A DNA stretch of 43,835 nt from the NCBI GenBank assembly GCA_030066015.1, contig JASJCL010000056.1, positions 1 through 43,835 on the forward strand, given 5' to 3'. A model generated the notes under the pieces. That model made no database searches. It was not told the origin of the DNA and was given only the letters and a program-made list of their open reading frames with translations. The stretch comes from Desulfosarcinaceae bacterium (GTDB lineage Bacteria; Desulfobacterota; Desulfobacteria; Desulfobacterales; Desulfosarcinaceae). The first letter of the stretch is position 1. Each line of letters starts with the position of its first letter. Below, piece by piece: positions 8,099-17,425 of the stretch. The translations under genes were made by a program, and so were the position numbers.

Positions 8099-8709
8099 AC
8101 CTCCTTCGGCGGCCGGCCGGGGAAGCCGGCGACCGGCATCTTTCGGTTGATCGAGATCTGGTGGGACCTGCCGAAGGCCATGACGGCCTCCGGTGCGAAC
8201 CCGCCGGTCAGGTAGATGTCGCGGAAGCGCTGCTCGGTGAGCATATGGAGGATATAGCTAAGGTGGCCGCTGTAGCCGTTGGGATCGCATTGGCGAAGCG
8301 CTTCGATGGCCGCGTCGGCCAGCGCCATCACCTGGCGGTGGAGCCGGGGTGGAGCGCCTTCGCGGCAGCGGTGCAGGGAGTAAACCCGACGGCAGGAGAA
8401 GGGCCTCACAGGGTAGATCTGGCAGGTGTCGTTCTTCTGCAAAAACGGACAGGCGACGATGTGACCCTGTTCACGCTGACGGACCTCCCGGCGGAGCCTC
8501 TTTTCTACCGCCCGGCGCTGGGACTTGGGCAGTTGTGCGATGGCGGTCTGAATCACCAGCCCTTCCTGGGTGGTGGCGTCGATGCGGCCGGCCGCCCGAC
8601 AGCAATAGGCGCAGCCTTCCGCGCAAGCGGCCGCGGACATGAAGGGCTTGGCCTCCGCTTGGAAGCGCGCATAGATTTGCATTAGCTGCCGATGGTGATG
8701 ATCCGTCAT
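8095..8709 (-). CDS. YkgJ-family cysteine-cluster protein
   Basis: A 204-residue protein of the YkgJ/UPF0153 type, thought to hold a zinc or iron-sulfur site. The cysteine pattern is clear: CAEGCAYCC near residue 30, ACPFL and CQIYPVRPFSCRR around residues 87-110, and further Cys after it. There is no signal peptide, so it is cytoplasmic. Start ATG 8709 has only AGGG very close upstream. It lies inside the minus-strand run, 60 bp after the tautomerase gene and overlapping the next small gene. The reaction is unknown for most members; some relatives act on protein methylation or maturation, but nothing here decides that. Confidence 0.85.
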   Translation of the reverse strand: MTDHHHRQLMQIYARFQAEAKPFMSAAACAEGCAYCCRAAGRIDATTQEGLVIQTAIAQLPKSQRRAVEKRLRREVRQREQGHIVACPFLQKNDTCQIYPVRPFSCRRVYSLHRCREGAPPRLHRQVMALADAAIEALRQCDPNGYSGHLSYILHMLTEQRFRDIYLTGGFAPEAVMAFGRSHQISINRKMPVAGFPGRPPKEV

Positions 8710-8769
8710 CCCTAATTCGTCCCCTGAATGGCCGCCGTGGCCCCCTTTCTGGCGGGCGTGGCGCTTGGG

Positions 8770-9117
8770 CTAAGCGAAGGTCTTGCCATTCCATGCAAAA
8801 CGGTCGCGCTGAAGATCGGCGAAGTCGATGAAAACCCGATCCCTGGGGAGGTGGAGCGAGGTCTCCAGGAACTGGCTGATCCGCGCGGCGTATTCGGTGC
8901 ACTGCTCGACGGGCAACCCGATGCTGCGAAGGGTCACAAGGGCACTGGGCGCACGGCTGCCGCCGAAGGAGAGGGCGGCCCCGGCGTCGATGGCGACCAT
9001 CACATAGGCTTCCGACTTGCCCAGCATCTCGGCGACGAAGGCCGAGGCGCTTTGAAGCAGATCCGCACGCTCCGTTTCGTTCAATTCCTGATTGGTCTGG
9101 ATGGCGAAGTAGGGCAC
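8770..9117 (-). CDS. MIF-like tautomerase
   Basis: A 115-residue member of the tautomerase superfamily, closest in pattern to macrophage migration inhibitory factor and D-dopachrome tautomerase. The catalytic Pro follows the initiator (MPYFAIQTN), K34 sits in LGKSEAYVMV as in MIF, ALSFGGS matches the active-site loop, and the C-terminal block DRVFIDFADLQ...WNGKTFA matches the family end. It should be a cytoplasmic trimer that tautomerises phenylpyruvate-like keto/enol substrates; the natural substrate is unknown. The start is GTG 9117 with AGGAG six bases before it. Co-directional with neighbours but separated by ~140 bp from the EVE gene. Confidence 0.92.
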   Translation of the reverse strand: MPYFAIQTNQELNETERADLLQSASAFVAEMLGKSEAYVMVAIDAGAALSFGGSRAPSALVTLRSIGLPVEQCTEYAARISQFLETSLHLPRDRVFIDFADLQRDRFAWNGKTFA

Positions 9118-9258
9118 AGGCTTCTCCTTTATTTCATCCGGGTTGGGTTTCTGGCACCGCCGACCTTACGCAGGGCACCTTGCTGCATGCAGCCCTCATC
9201 GCGGTCGGTTTGCGCACGTCGCATGCGCCTCGTCGCCACCGCGCGCATCGCGACCCGC

Positions 9259-9723
9259 TCAGGCGCTCTCGGCCAGCGACAGGATGGCCTCATACTCCGC
9301 AGCGGTAACCGGCTGGATCGAGAGCCGCATGCCCCGCCGCAGCAGCCACATGTCGCTCAGCGCCGAGAGGCCCCGCAAGTGCTTGAGCGGCAGGGGCGTG
9401 GTGAACTTCGTCTCGCAGCGCACGTCCACCATGTACCAGGTGGGCGTGTCGGGGCGGCTCTTGGGGTCGAAGTGATCGCTCTCGGGATCCCAAGCGGTGT
9501 GGTCGGGGTATCCTTCACGGACGACGACGGCCGTGCCCACCACGGCCGGATGTTTGCCACTGTGGTAGAGCAGGACTTTGTCTCCCGGCTGCATCTCGTC
9601 GCGCATAAAATTGCGCGCCTGGTAGTTGCGCACTCCGTCCCAGTGGTCGGTCTGCCCCGGCTCGGCAAGGAGATCGTCGATGCTGTAAGTGCTCGGCTCG
9701 GTTTTCATCAACCAATACTTCAT
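9259..9723 (-). CDS. EVE-domain protein (THYN1-like)
   Basis: A 154-residue single-domain protein starting MKYWLMKTEPSTYSIDDL, the usual EVE opening. WDGVRNYQARNFMR, GDKVLLYHSG and the VVGTAVVVREGYPD block continue the fold. EVE domains belong to the PUA-like group and bind modified bases in DNA or RNA; single-domain ones in bacteria have no settled role. The ATG directly follows the TAA of the small lipoprotein gene (TAAATG), so translation is probably coupled. Finding it downstream of SbcCD is suggestive of nucleic-acid surveillance but may be chance. Confidence 0.93.
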   Translation of the reverse strand: MKYWLMKTEPSTYSIDDLLAEPGQTDHWDGVRNYQARNFMRDEMQPGDKVLLYHSGKHPAVVGTAVVVREGYPDHTAWDPESDHFDPKSRPDTPTWYMVDVRCETKFTTPLPLKHLRGLSALSDMWLLRRGMRLSIQPVTAAEYEAILSLAESA

Positions 9724-9969
9724 TTACTCATCCTCCAGGGCCTTGTACCGGTCGGCCTGCTGGTTTTCGATGGCGTTGAGCTCCTTTTTTACCTCTTGGA
9801 ACTGATCGACCTGCTCTTTGCCGACCACCGTTTCCACGGTATCCTCCACCGCGTTGCGAGATTCGGTGCCGTCACAGCCGGCAGACAAAAGGGCGCCGCT
9901 CAGGGCCAGGATGAAGGCGTATACCAGGAGCGTGGGACGCACGTACGGGCGCTTTCTAAAGGTGTCCAT
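9724..9969 (-). CDS. Small lipoprotein, 81 residues
   Basis: A short envelope protein with a positively charged start (MDTFRKRPYVRP), a hydrophobic helix and LLSAGC, giving lipidation at C32. The remaining ~50 residues are charged and helical (KEQVDQFQEVKKEL, ENQQADRYKALEDE), probably a coiled coil. The ATG overlaps the preceding hydrolase stop by one base (TGATG), which fixes this start and shows coupling. Function unknown; size and shape resemble small periplasmic coiled-coil lipoproteins. Confidence 0.75.
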   Translation of the reverse strand: MDTFRKRPYVRPTLLVYAFILALSGALLSAGCDGTESRNAVEDTVETVVGKEQVDQFQEVKKELNAIENQQADRYKALEDE

Positions 9970-10865
9970 CAGGGCTCGTCTCCATGGGCCTCGAGGGCCC
10001 GGCGTACCAGAAGCTGCATGCAGCCCCGGATATTGGCTTCGGTATAAAGGGTGAAGGCTTCCCGGTAGAACTCCTCGTAGAGCGCATCCACCAGGGAATC
10101 CTCCCCATTCGGGTGGTTGATGATCCGCCTGTAGAGGCTCGTTGCCGCCTGCCGTGCTGCCGCGAAAGCGGCGGCCGCCGCGCCGCTCTCCAAGGGACCC
10201 TGGTGGGCCGGCCCCAGAAGCGTCGGCTTGAGGGCGGCGAGCCGGTCGAGATCGGCAAGGTAGTCCCTGTAGCCGGTGAAGAAGAGGGGGCAAAACTCGC
10301 CATTCAAGTATCGGAAGCCCAGGGCATCGGACGTCATCAGCATCTTCCGCTCTGGGACGTGGACGGCGAGGCTGCCGGGGCTGTGTCCGCGGACGGGCAG
10401 GCACCTCAGGGTGAGCCCGCCCAGGTCGATCTCCGTCGGCGCCGTCACCCGCTGGAAGGCATCTGGAAACTGGATCGCCGCCACCGATGGCCGCCCCGGC
10501 TGCCACCCCATCTCCGCCAGACGGGCGCGCATGAAGCGATCCTCGGCCACCATCTTGGGCGCTGCTTTGGGATGGGCGGCAAAGGCGCGCGCGCCGGCCG
10601 CGGCCACCAGACGTGCTGCAGGATAGCGGGCCAGGAGCCCCTCCAGACCGGTAAAGTGATCGGTGTGGGGGTGGGTCAGGATCAGATAGTCTGGTGCAAC
10701 GCCCCGTGCCTCGAGCTGCGCGATAACGGCATCCACCACAGCGCTGACACCCACCTCCACGAGGGCGCTCTGCCGGGCGCCCTGAATCAGATAGAGGTTG
10801 AAATAGCGGTTGCCCAGCAGGTAGATCCCTCTGGCCAACTGGCGCGGGTTGCTTTGCGACGCCAT
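9969..10865 (-). CDS. Metallo-beta-lactamase-fold hydrolase
   Basis: About 298 residues. The metal motif HPHTDH (HxHxDH) is complete, followed by the LRCLPVRGHSPGSLAVHV block with the next His and later GPAHQGP. This is the Zn-dependent MBL fold used by glyoxalase II and many other hydrolases. The C-terminal region (EFYREAFTLYTEANIRGCMQLL) is helical. The frame is open to 10916, but ATG 10865 has GGGAG seven bases upstream and gives MASQSNPRQLARGIYLLGN, so I use it; the longer form would add an alanine-rich stretch. No signal peptide. It lies 16 bp after sbcC and overlaps the small lipoprotein gene. The substrate is not evident. Confidence 0.88.
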   Translation of the reverse strand: MASQSNPRQLARGIYLLGNRYFNLYLIQGARQSALVEVGVSAVVDAVIAQLEARGVAPDYLILTHPHTDHFTGLEGLLARYPAARLVAAAGARAFAAHPKAAPKMVAEDRFMRARLAEMGWQPGRPSVAAIQFPDAFQRVTAPTEIDLGGLTLRCLPVRGHSPGSLAVHVPERKMLMTSDALGFRYLNGEFCPLFFTGYRDYLADLDRLAALKPTLLGPAHQGPLESGAAAAAFAAARQAATSLYRRIINHPNGEDSLVDALYEEFYREAFTLYTEANIRGCMQLLVRRALEAHGDEP

Positions 10866-10881
10866 CGCGGAACTCCCCCCA

Positions 10882-13800
10882 TCAGGTGCCCCGGCCGCTG
10901 CGGCAGCCGGGGCCATCCAATCGGCTGCGGCCGTTGGTGCCGGCCACCACCTTGATCTGTAATGGAATCCGTTCTTTTAGGGCCGCCACATGGGAAATGA
11001 TGCCGATGCGCTTGCCCTCCTGGTGAAGGCCGACCAAGGATTCCAGGGCGATCTCCAGGGTCTCCTCATCCAGGGTGCCGAAGCCTTCGTCTAAAAAGAG
11101 CGAATCGAGGCGCACATTGCGGCTGGCCATATTCGCCAGTCCCAACGCCAGCGCCAGACTCACCAGGAAGCTTTCGCCACCGGAGAGGTTGTCAGTGGTG
11201 CGCAGGACGCCGCCCTGGTAATCGTCCGCCATGCGAAGGGCCAAGGGGCGCTCTGGATCCCTGACCATGATGTAGCGATCACTCATCTTTTGCAACTCCT
11301 GGTTGGCGTAGGCGACCACTTGTTCGAAGGTCAATCCCTGGGCAAATACGCGAAATTTCTTGCCGTCGGCGGAACCGATGAGATCATGCAGACGCGCCCA
11401 TCTTTCATAGCGGCGTGTTTGACGAGCACACTGTGACTGCAGGTCGGCTTGGCGGGACCGCAGGCGGTCGATCTGGGCGAGCTGTTCGGCGAGGGCCCCC
11501 GCGCGGGCCTGGAGGGTTTCGCGCTCGCGCTCCAACGCATCGATCTGCTGGATGAGCGTTTCTCGCGTGTCCGCCGTGCGCCCTTCCGCCGTCACGCTGG
11601 CCAGGGCCCGCTGGCGATCCATTTTGCGGGCGGCCAAATTGGCGGCGGTTTCCGCCAGCGCTTTTTTGCGAGCGCTGAGATGGTCCATCTCCGCAGCGCT
11701 CAGGCGCGCATCGATCAGGGCCTTCTCATCCTGGAAGCCGGCCGCCACCAGGGCGGCGCTGAAGGTCGATTGAAGTGCGGTCAGTTCACGCGTCAATCGT
11801 TCCGCCTGCTCCGTCATGCTCTGAGCGCGGGCTGCCGCCGCCGCCGACCGCTGCTCCAGATCGGCGGTTTCATTGACGGCCGCCTCCCGGCCGCGCTCGG
11901 CCTCGGCCACCGCTTCCGCCAGGCGGGCCTCCTCCCGATCGGGATCTTTGTCCTCGAAGAGGACCCTGCGCTCCTGGTCCAGCCGGGTGAGGGTGGCGGT
12001 GGCATCCTCCACCTGACCCTGCGCCTGGGAAAGCGCCGCCCCTGCCTGGCGCAGACGCTGTTCCGCCAGCGCGGCGGCATGGGTCTGGGTGGTGATGGTT
12101 GTCCGCCATTGGTCGACGGCCGCTTGCTGGCGGACATATTCGGTACGTCGCCGCTCCATATCTTCCAGCAGGGTCCCTGCGCCGGGCGCCGGCAGCCGGG
12201 TGATGCCGAATGGCGTCAGTTCGCCCAACAACCGGCGACCGATTCCCTGCAAGCGGTCCGCGAGTGCTGCATGTTCGCTGTCCAGGCGGACCGCCTCTCG
12301 GGTGGCGGCCTCGTTTTCAAAACGAGCGCTCTGCAGCCGGTTTTCACCCACGGACAGCTCGGCCCGCGCCCGCTCCAGCTCGGTGCGGTGGGCGTTCATC
12401 TCCCTATCCAGCGCTTCGGCCGTCGCCAGCCGATCCCGCGCCTCGTTCAGGGAATGGCCCCGTGCCGCCACCATCTGGTCGAGGTCGGCCAGCGTGGTCG
12501 GCAGTCCGCCGCTGTCTGAACTTTGCCGGGCCGTGGCGTCCAGGGCGGCTTCGATCTCGACCTGTGCGGCGTCCAGTTCGCGCTGTTTCAGCGCACTCTC
12601 CTCCAGCTTCCCGGCGGCCCGACTGGCCGCGGCAATGAGTTGCTGAAGGCGATTCTCGCTCTCTGCTAGCGCGGCCTGGGCGGCTGCCAGGGCCGCCTGG
12701 GCATCGTCGGGCGCTGTCGGTGCCTGCTCGGCCCAGGGGTGATCGCAGCTGCCGCACAGGGGGCAGGGCTCGCCGAGACGCAGATGCCGACGCTCCTTTT
12801 CGAGGTCGACCACCCGGCGCAGCAGCGTCAGGACGTCGGTCCGCTCGGCCACCGACTGCGCCCGCAGGGCCTTTTCTTCTCGACAGGCCGCCTCGTCGGT
12901 CCTGGCGGCTTGCGCCGCCAGCGACAGCGCCTTGTGGGCGGCCGCCGCATCGGCCTTCTGTCGGACGATCGTGTCGCGGCGCTGCGTCAGCTCCCTGGTG
13001 CGCTCGGCGAGGCGCAGCGCCTCGCCGTGCCCTTCGCATCGCCGCCGATGGCCGGCCAGGTCATCGCCGTTCAGGATCTCCCCCAGACGTGCGGCCTCTT
13101 CCCGCAGCCGGTCACCGAGGGTCTTTTCGGTCGCCCGCAGACGCTTAACCGCATGGTAGGCCGCCTGGACTGTCCGGCCCGTTTGCGACACCGTCCGATG
13201 GGCTTCTGCTTTGGTCGTCACACTGGTCTGCAGGGCCAGCTGCTGCTGGTCGTGTTCGCGGCACAGAAGACGGATGCCGGCCATGGCGCTGGTGAGGTTC
13301 CCATCTTCTGCGTGGGCGTCCAGATAGGCTTGCGCCGTGTCGAGGGCGACCTGGCTGTCGGTCAGGCGTCCATTGGCATCGGCCAGTTCCCCCTCGCATC
13401 GCTCCACGGCCAACCACCGGTCCCGACGGATGGATCGCAACTTATCCACCTGAACTGCCGCGGTCTCCCGTTGAATATCCAGCGCGCGCACCGTTTTCAG
13501 TGTGACCACCGCCGCATCCCGGGCGCGGCGGGCCTCGGTCAATTGTGTCACCGTGAGGGTGCAGCGGCCCTTGGCCGCTTCGATGGCCGAGCGCAATTGA
13601 ACGCATTGGGCCGCCTGCTCCTCCCGGGCCGCTCCCTGCGCCGCCAGCGCTTCCCGGCGCGATTGGAGGCGGTCATGGTCAGCGCCCAGCGGGGCGGCTT
13701 TTGCGGCCCATTCCAGGCGCGCCAGATCGGGCTGCGCCGCCCTCTCCCTCTGCGCCAGCGCATCTGCCTCCTGGTCCAATACCTCGAGCTCTTCCGCCAA

Positions 13801-14562
13801 GGCCGCCAATTGTTCCCGCCAGGCCAGGGCCTCGGCGAGCCCTTTGCGTTCGGCCGCGGTGACCTGCAGCCGACGGGCAAGCGTGCTCTGCTCCGCCACG
13901 AGGCGATCCGCGCCGTCGGCGTCGGGAAGGGCCAAGCCATCCAGTTGGGCGCGGAGGGTGTTCAGCACATCCCCCTCCTGCCGCAAGCGCTCGTGGACCG
14001 CCATTGAGATCTCACTGTAGATGGCCGTGCCGGTGATCTCCTCCAGGATGGGCGCCCGTTCGTCCGGCCCGGCTTGCAGAAACGCGGCGAACCCACCCTG
14101 GGCGAGAAGAATGCTGCGGGTGAAGCGATCGAAGTCCAGGCCGGTGACGGCAGCGACCTTACGGGCTACCTGGCGCAGTTTGGTTTCCAGAACCGTATCG
14201 TCACCGGCATCCACAATCTCATGCCGGGGTGGCTGGAGTCGGCCCCCGGCCTTGCGGCGCGCACGGCGCTGGCTCCAGTGGCAGCGGAAGCGGCCTCTGG
14301 TGGTCGTGAAGGTCGCCTCCGCAAAACACTCGCCGGTGCCGTGGGTCATGATCTCGTTGGTGGTGGTCGAGATGGTTTTCAGGCGCGGTGTTCGTCCAAA
14401 GAGGGCCAGACAGAGCGCATCCAGAAGCGTGGTCTTGCCGGCGCCGGTGGGACCGGTGATGGCGAAGATGCCGCCGACGCTGAAGGCGGGATCCTGGAAA
14501 TCCACGGACCACTCGCCGGCCAGGGAATTTAGGTTCTTGAAGCGCAGACGGTCGATTCGCAT
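10882..14562 (-). CDS. sbcC: SbcC, ATPase subunit of the SbcCD nuclease
   Basis: A 1226-residue SMC-like ATPase that partners SbcD to cut hairpins and protein-blocked DNA ends. The N-terminal lobe has RLRFKNLNSLAGEW and Walker A GPTGAGKTT (residues ~38-46). Long coiled coils run through the middle, broken near residue 600 by the zinc hook CPLCG. The C-terminal lobe has the signature LSGGESFLVSLALALG and Walker B LFLDEGFGTLDEE. All key motifs are intact. It is rather longer than the E. coli protein (1048), the extra length lying in the coils. It starts 35 bp after sbcD and is followed by the hydrolase gene after 16 bp, so it belongs to the same transcript. Confidence 0.96.
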   Translation of the reverse strand: MRIDRLRFKNLNSLAGEWSVDFQDPAFSVGGIFAITGPTGAGKTTLLDALCLALFGRTPRLKTISTTTNEIMTHGTGECFAEATFTTTRGRFRCHWSQRRARRKAGGRLQPPRHEIVDAGDDTVLETKLRQVARKVAAVTGLDFDRFTRSILLAQGGFAAFLQAGPDERAPILEEITGTAIYSEISMAVHERLRQEGDVLNTLRAQLDGLALPDADGADRLVAEQSTLARRLQVTAAERKGLAEALAWREQLAALAEELEVLDQEADALAQRERAAQPDLARLEWAAKAAPLGADHDRLQSRREALAAQGAAREEQAAQCVQLRSAIEAAKGRCTLTVTQLTEARRARDAAVVTLKTVRALDIQRETAAVQVDKLRSIRRDRWLAVERCEGELADANGRLTDSQVALDTAQAYLDAHAEDGNLTSAMAGIRLLCREHDQQQLALQTSVTTKAEAHRTVSQTGRTVQAAYHAVKRLRATEKTLGDRLREEAARLGEILNGDDLAGHRRRCEGHGEALRLAERTRELTQRRDTIVRQKADAAAAHKALSLAAQAARTDEAACREEKALRAQSVAERTDVLTLLRRVVDLEKERRHLRLGEPCPLCGSCDHPWAEQAPTAPDDAQAALAAAQAALAESENRLQQLIAAASRAAGKLEESALKQRELDAAQVEIEAALDATARQSSDSGGLPTTLADLDQMVAARGHSLNEARDRLATAEALDREMNAHRTELERARAELSVGENRLQSARFENEAATREAVRLDSEHAALADRLQGIGRRLLGELTPFGITRLPAPGAGTLLEDMERRRTEYVRQQAAVDQWRTTITTQTHAAALAEQRLRQAGAALSQAQGQVEDATATLTRLDQERRVLFEDKDPDREEARLAEAVAEAERGREAAVNETADLEQRSAAAAARAQSMTEQAERLTRELTALQSTFSAALVAAGFQDEKALIDARLSAAEMDHLSARKKALAETAANLAARKMDRQRALASVTAEGRTADTRETLIQQIDALERERETLQARAGALAEQLAQIDRLRSRQADLQSQCARQTRRYERWARLHDLIGSADGKKFRVFAQGLTFEQVVAYANQELQKMSDRYIMVRDPERPLALRMADDYQGGVLRTTDNLSGGESFLVSLALALGLANMASRNVRLDSLFLDEGFGTLDEETLEIALESLVGLHQEGKRIGIISHVAALKERIPLQIKVVAGTNGRSRLDGPGCRSGRGT

Positions 14563-14597
14563 GGGATCGTTGGGGTTGTCGTCGATTCGATATGGTG

Positions 14598-15857
14598 TTA
14601 AGGGCTGCGGCGGCCCGATGCGGCCCCGCTTTCATACAACTCCTGAAGGACCTCCTCGAACAGGGTCGTGAGGGCGGGGCGCACATCCGCTTCGACGTGG
14701 TTGGCCGCCAGGCAGCGGGCGAACACCTCGCTGGGCGTCAGCTCATCAAGCTCCTCCACCCGATCCGCCCGGCGCATCAATTGGCTGCGCTGCCGACGAT
14801 TGCGAATGCGCAGAATCTCCACCGAACTGCCCGCCGTGAGCCGGTGGAGGATATCGCCCAGATCACTGCGCATCTCCCGCCCAGTGTAATGCACCTCGAC
14901 CCAAAGGGGCCGCCCCTCGTCGATTCGGCGTTGAAGGCGCCTTTCGATGGCGCTCAGATCGCCCTCGATGCGGTCCAGGTTCTGGAAGCAGGGGACCGTC
15001 AGCTCGCGGATCCGGCGTCCCGAGGGACCCCATTCACAGATGAGGACCGCCTTGGATCTGCCCGCATCGGCGAAACTCACTGCCAATGGAGCGCCGCTGT
15101 AACGGAGGTGTTCGGCGCCGGCCACCCGCTGGGAACGGTGCAGGTGGCCCAGGGCGAGGTAGTCCAGATCGTCGCCAAATAGGCCTGCATCCAACCTTAC
15201 CAGGGCACCCACGTAGAGTTCCCGCACCCCGTCGTCGGTTTCGGTCTTGCCGCCTGCAGCGAACAGGTGACCGGTGGCGATGAGGGGAATTCGACCGCCG
15301 AGCCTGTCGCGGCGTCCACGGGCCGCGTTGAGGACACGCTTGTAATGATGTTTTATCCCTGCCAGCAGGCGGCGCTGCTTGTCGGCGACGCTCTCCCCCG
15401 CACTGCTGGCGCGCACTTCCCGGTCGCGCAGGTAGGGCACCGCACAAACAATCGCTTGCGGTGCGCCGGCTGCGTCACGGAGGGTGAGGACCTCTTGCTC
15501 GATCTCCTTCGCCGCGCGACCCACCACGTGGACGTTGAGTTGGGAGAGGAGTGCCTTGGGGGCTTCCAGGAGGGCCGGGGCATCGTGATTTCCGCCGATG
15601 ACGACGATGTGGCGACAAGCGGTTCCTGCGGCCCGATGAAGGAAGCGATAGTAACGGGACTGACAGCGGTGGCTGGGGGTACTGGCATCAAAAATATCGC
15701 CGCTGACGATGAGCAGATCGATCCGCTCGGCATCCAGCGTGGCCGCCAGCCAGTCGAGAAAGGCGGTCTGCTCCCGATGGCGGCTGCGGCCATAGAGGCG
15801 GCGGCCCAAATGCCAGTCGGAGGTGTGCAGGAGTCTGAAGGTCAAGGTGAGGCCCAT
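14598..15857 (-). CDS. sbcD: SbcD, nuclease subunit of SbcCD
   Basis: A 419-residue Mre11-type Mn-dependent phosphoesterase. The metal-site motifs come in order: HTSDWHLG, SGDIFD, GGNHD, then ATGHLFA and GHLHRSQ. The C-terminal part (~270-400) is the capping and SbcC-binding region. The start is uncertain: ATG 15857 has GAGG directly touching it, so a TTG a few codons in (15845) is possible; the conserved fold begins at RLLHTSDWHLG either way. It precedes sbcC on the same strand and follows the ROK repressor gene by ~130 bp. Confidence 0.95.
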   Translation of the reverse strand: MGLTLTFRLLHTSDWHLGRRLYGRSRHREQTAFLDWLAATLDAERIDLLIVSGDIFDASTPSHRCQSRYYRFLHRAAGTACRHIVVIGGNHDAPALLEAPKALLSQLNVHVVGRAAKEIEQEVLTLRDAAGAPQAIVCAVPYLRDREVRASSAGESVADKQRRLLAGIKHHYKRVLNAARGRRDRLGGRIPLIATGHLFAAGGKTETDDGVRELYVGALVRLDAGLFGDDLDYLALGHLHRSQRVAGAEHLRYSGAPLAVSFADAGRSKAVLICEWGPSGRRIRELTVPCFQNLDRIEGDLSAIERRLQRRIDEGRPLWVEVHYTGREMRSDLGDILHRLTAGSSVEILRIRNRRQRSQLMRRADRVEELDELTPSEVFARCLAANHVEADVRPALTTLFEEVLQELYESGAASGRRSP

Positions 15858-15990
15858 CCTCGGTTTCGAGCAAACTCAATTCAGGCAACGGCTTTCGCCA
15901 GAACGCCAATTCGCCGGAGGGCCGCGGCCGGTGCGCCGGTGGACGGTGGATCGCCGATCGGATGCGGCCGGATCGGCCTTATACCGCGCC

Positions 15991-17208
15991 TCAGATGACG
16001 GGTCGCACGCGATTGAACGGCGACTTGTAGAGCTCCTGGAGCACCAGGCTGGCGGCGCCGCGGGCCCAATCGATATCGCGCCATTTATGGATCACCACCT
16101 CCAGATCGCGGCGGAGACCGGGATTGACGTGGGCGTCGATGGCCGCTCGCATGGGGGCGAACATGAGATCGCCCGCCCGTATGCCATCGCCCGACATGAT
16201 GATGCGCGATGGGTTGAAGAGCTGGACCAGTCCGGCGATCCCCTGTCCCAGATAGGTACCGGCTCGCGCCAGGATCGCCTTCGGGGCCGCCGCCCCGGTT
16301 TCGGCCGCGGCGATGACAGCGTCGTAGGTCAACTCGCCCTCGCCCGGCCACTGCCAAGTTCCGGCTTCCAGCGCCGCCCGGGCCGCGGCGACGATGGAGA
16401 AATTGCTCGCGTAAGCTTCGATGCAGCCGATTTTGCCGCAGCGGCAGCGCCGTCCTTCAGCGTCGATCACCAAGTGGCCGAACTCGGCGGCAAAGCCGTG
16501 CGCACCGCGATACAGCTGGCCGTTGACGACGATCCCCATGCCCACGCCATCCTCCAGCGTGACCACGAGAAAGTTGTCGTGGCCGCGCCCCTCTCCAAAC
16601 CATTGATGGGCCAGGGTGACCGTATTGGTGTCGTTCTCGATATAGGTGGGAATCTCGAACCGGTTTTCGAGCAGCTCCCGCAGGGGCAGTTTGCCGTCGG
16701 TGTAGAGCGGGGTCCAGAAACAGCTGCCGCTGCGGCTGTCGATGAATCCCGGCAGGCCGATGCCGATGCCCGAAATTCCCTCCAGATGCAGCCCCACCTC
16801 GCTGACACAGTGGCGGATGCCGTCCTCAATCAGATCGGCGACGAACTCCACCGCGCGCTCTTGCGTCCGCACCGGCACGATGACGTGGCTCTGCACCTCC
16901 GCCTGCATGTCGGTCACCGCCACACTCACCCGGAAGCTGCTCAGCTTGACCCCCACCACATACGCCGCCTGAGGGTTGATCGCCAGGCGAACCCGTTTAC
17001 GGCCCCGCTGGCGGCCCTGCTCAACCCGCTCCTTGGCATAGATCAGGCCCTCCTCCAACAGCCGGGCGGTGATGTTGGTCACCGCGGCCCGGCTCTGTCC
17101 GGTGAGCTCGGCCAACTCCACCCGGGAGATGGCGCCGGCGTTGCGGATCGCGTTGAGGATATTGAAGCGGTTGATCTCGCGGATCAGCTCTTTATTGGCA
17201 ACGGCCAT
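15991..17208 (-). CDS. ROK-family transcriptional repressor
   Basis: About 405 residues from ATG 17208 (a TTG at 17268 would add 20 unconserved residues). The N-terminal winged helix-turn-helix reads NILNAIRNAGAISRVELAELTGQSRAAVTNI. The ROK fold follows, with GVKLSSFRVSVAV, GIGIGLPGF, ENDTNT, and a zinc site GHLVIDAEGRRCRCGKIGC with the His and the CxCG...C set. The family (NagC, Mlc, XylR) releases DNA when a sugar binds. The gene is divergent from a sugar ABC operon and flanks two matching AT-rich boxes, so it most likely represses that operon and itself. No clear Shine-Dalgarno precedes the start. The exact ligand is not readable. Confidence 0.93.
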   Translation of the reverse strand: MAVANKELIREINRFNILNAIRNAGAISRVELAELTGQSRAAVTNITARLLEEGLIYAKERVEQGRQRGRKRVRLAINPQAAYVVGVKLSSFRVSVAVTDMQAEVQSHVIVPVRTQERAVEFVADLIEDGIRHCVSEVGLHLEGISGIGIGLPGFIDSRSGSCFWTPLYTDGKLPLRELLENRFEIPTYIENDTNTVTLAHQWFGEGRGHDNFLVVTLEDGVGMGIVVNGQLYRGAHGFAAEFGHLVIDAEGRRCRCGKIGCIEAYASNFSIVAAARAALEAGTWQWPGEGELTYDAVIAAAETGAAAPKAILARAGTYLGQGIAGLVQLFNPSRIIMSGDGIRAGDLMFAPMRAAIDAHVNPGLRRDLEVVIHKWRDIDWARGAASLVLQELYKSPFNRVRPVI

Positions 17209-17216
17209 GGCGATTA

Positions 17217-17237
17217 AATTTAGTGTCTGAATTATTT
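17217..17237. promoter_or_regulatory. Operator-like box next to the ROK repressor gene
   Basis: This segment contains AATTTA-N4-CTGAAT followed by TATTT. The same AATTTA-N4-CTGAAT arrangement occurs at 17469-17484 beside the transporter side. It lies 9 bp upstream of the repressor ATG, a place suited to autorepression. It is less symmetric than the other box. Confidence 0.5.
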
Positions 17238-17425
17238 TTCTGGGCGTAGCTGCTCGGCCCTGAAGCAATCTGCAGGGGCATGGGGGCGCCTCAAGAAGAT
17301 GGCTATGGTTTTAAACTAGATGGCGCCGCTGCGCAAGACGCATCTGCAGCCGTGCGCCTGCGGCTTTGCTTGGACGGCGCCGCAGCCGATCCCGATCACC
17401 TGCCGGGCCCGGAGGGCGACCTCGG

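Noticed and set aside
8728-10047. 439-codon plus-strand frame opposite the tautomerase, EVE and lipoprotein genes
   Set aside because: Covers several conserved minus-strand genes; its translation has no family pattern.
10866-10916. N-terminal extension of the MBL hydrolase
   Set aside because: Alanine-rich and without a ribosome-binding site, whereas ATG 10865 has a good one and starts the conserved part.
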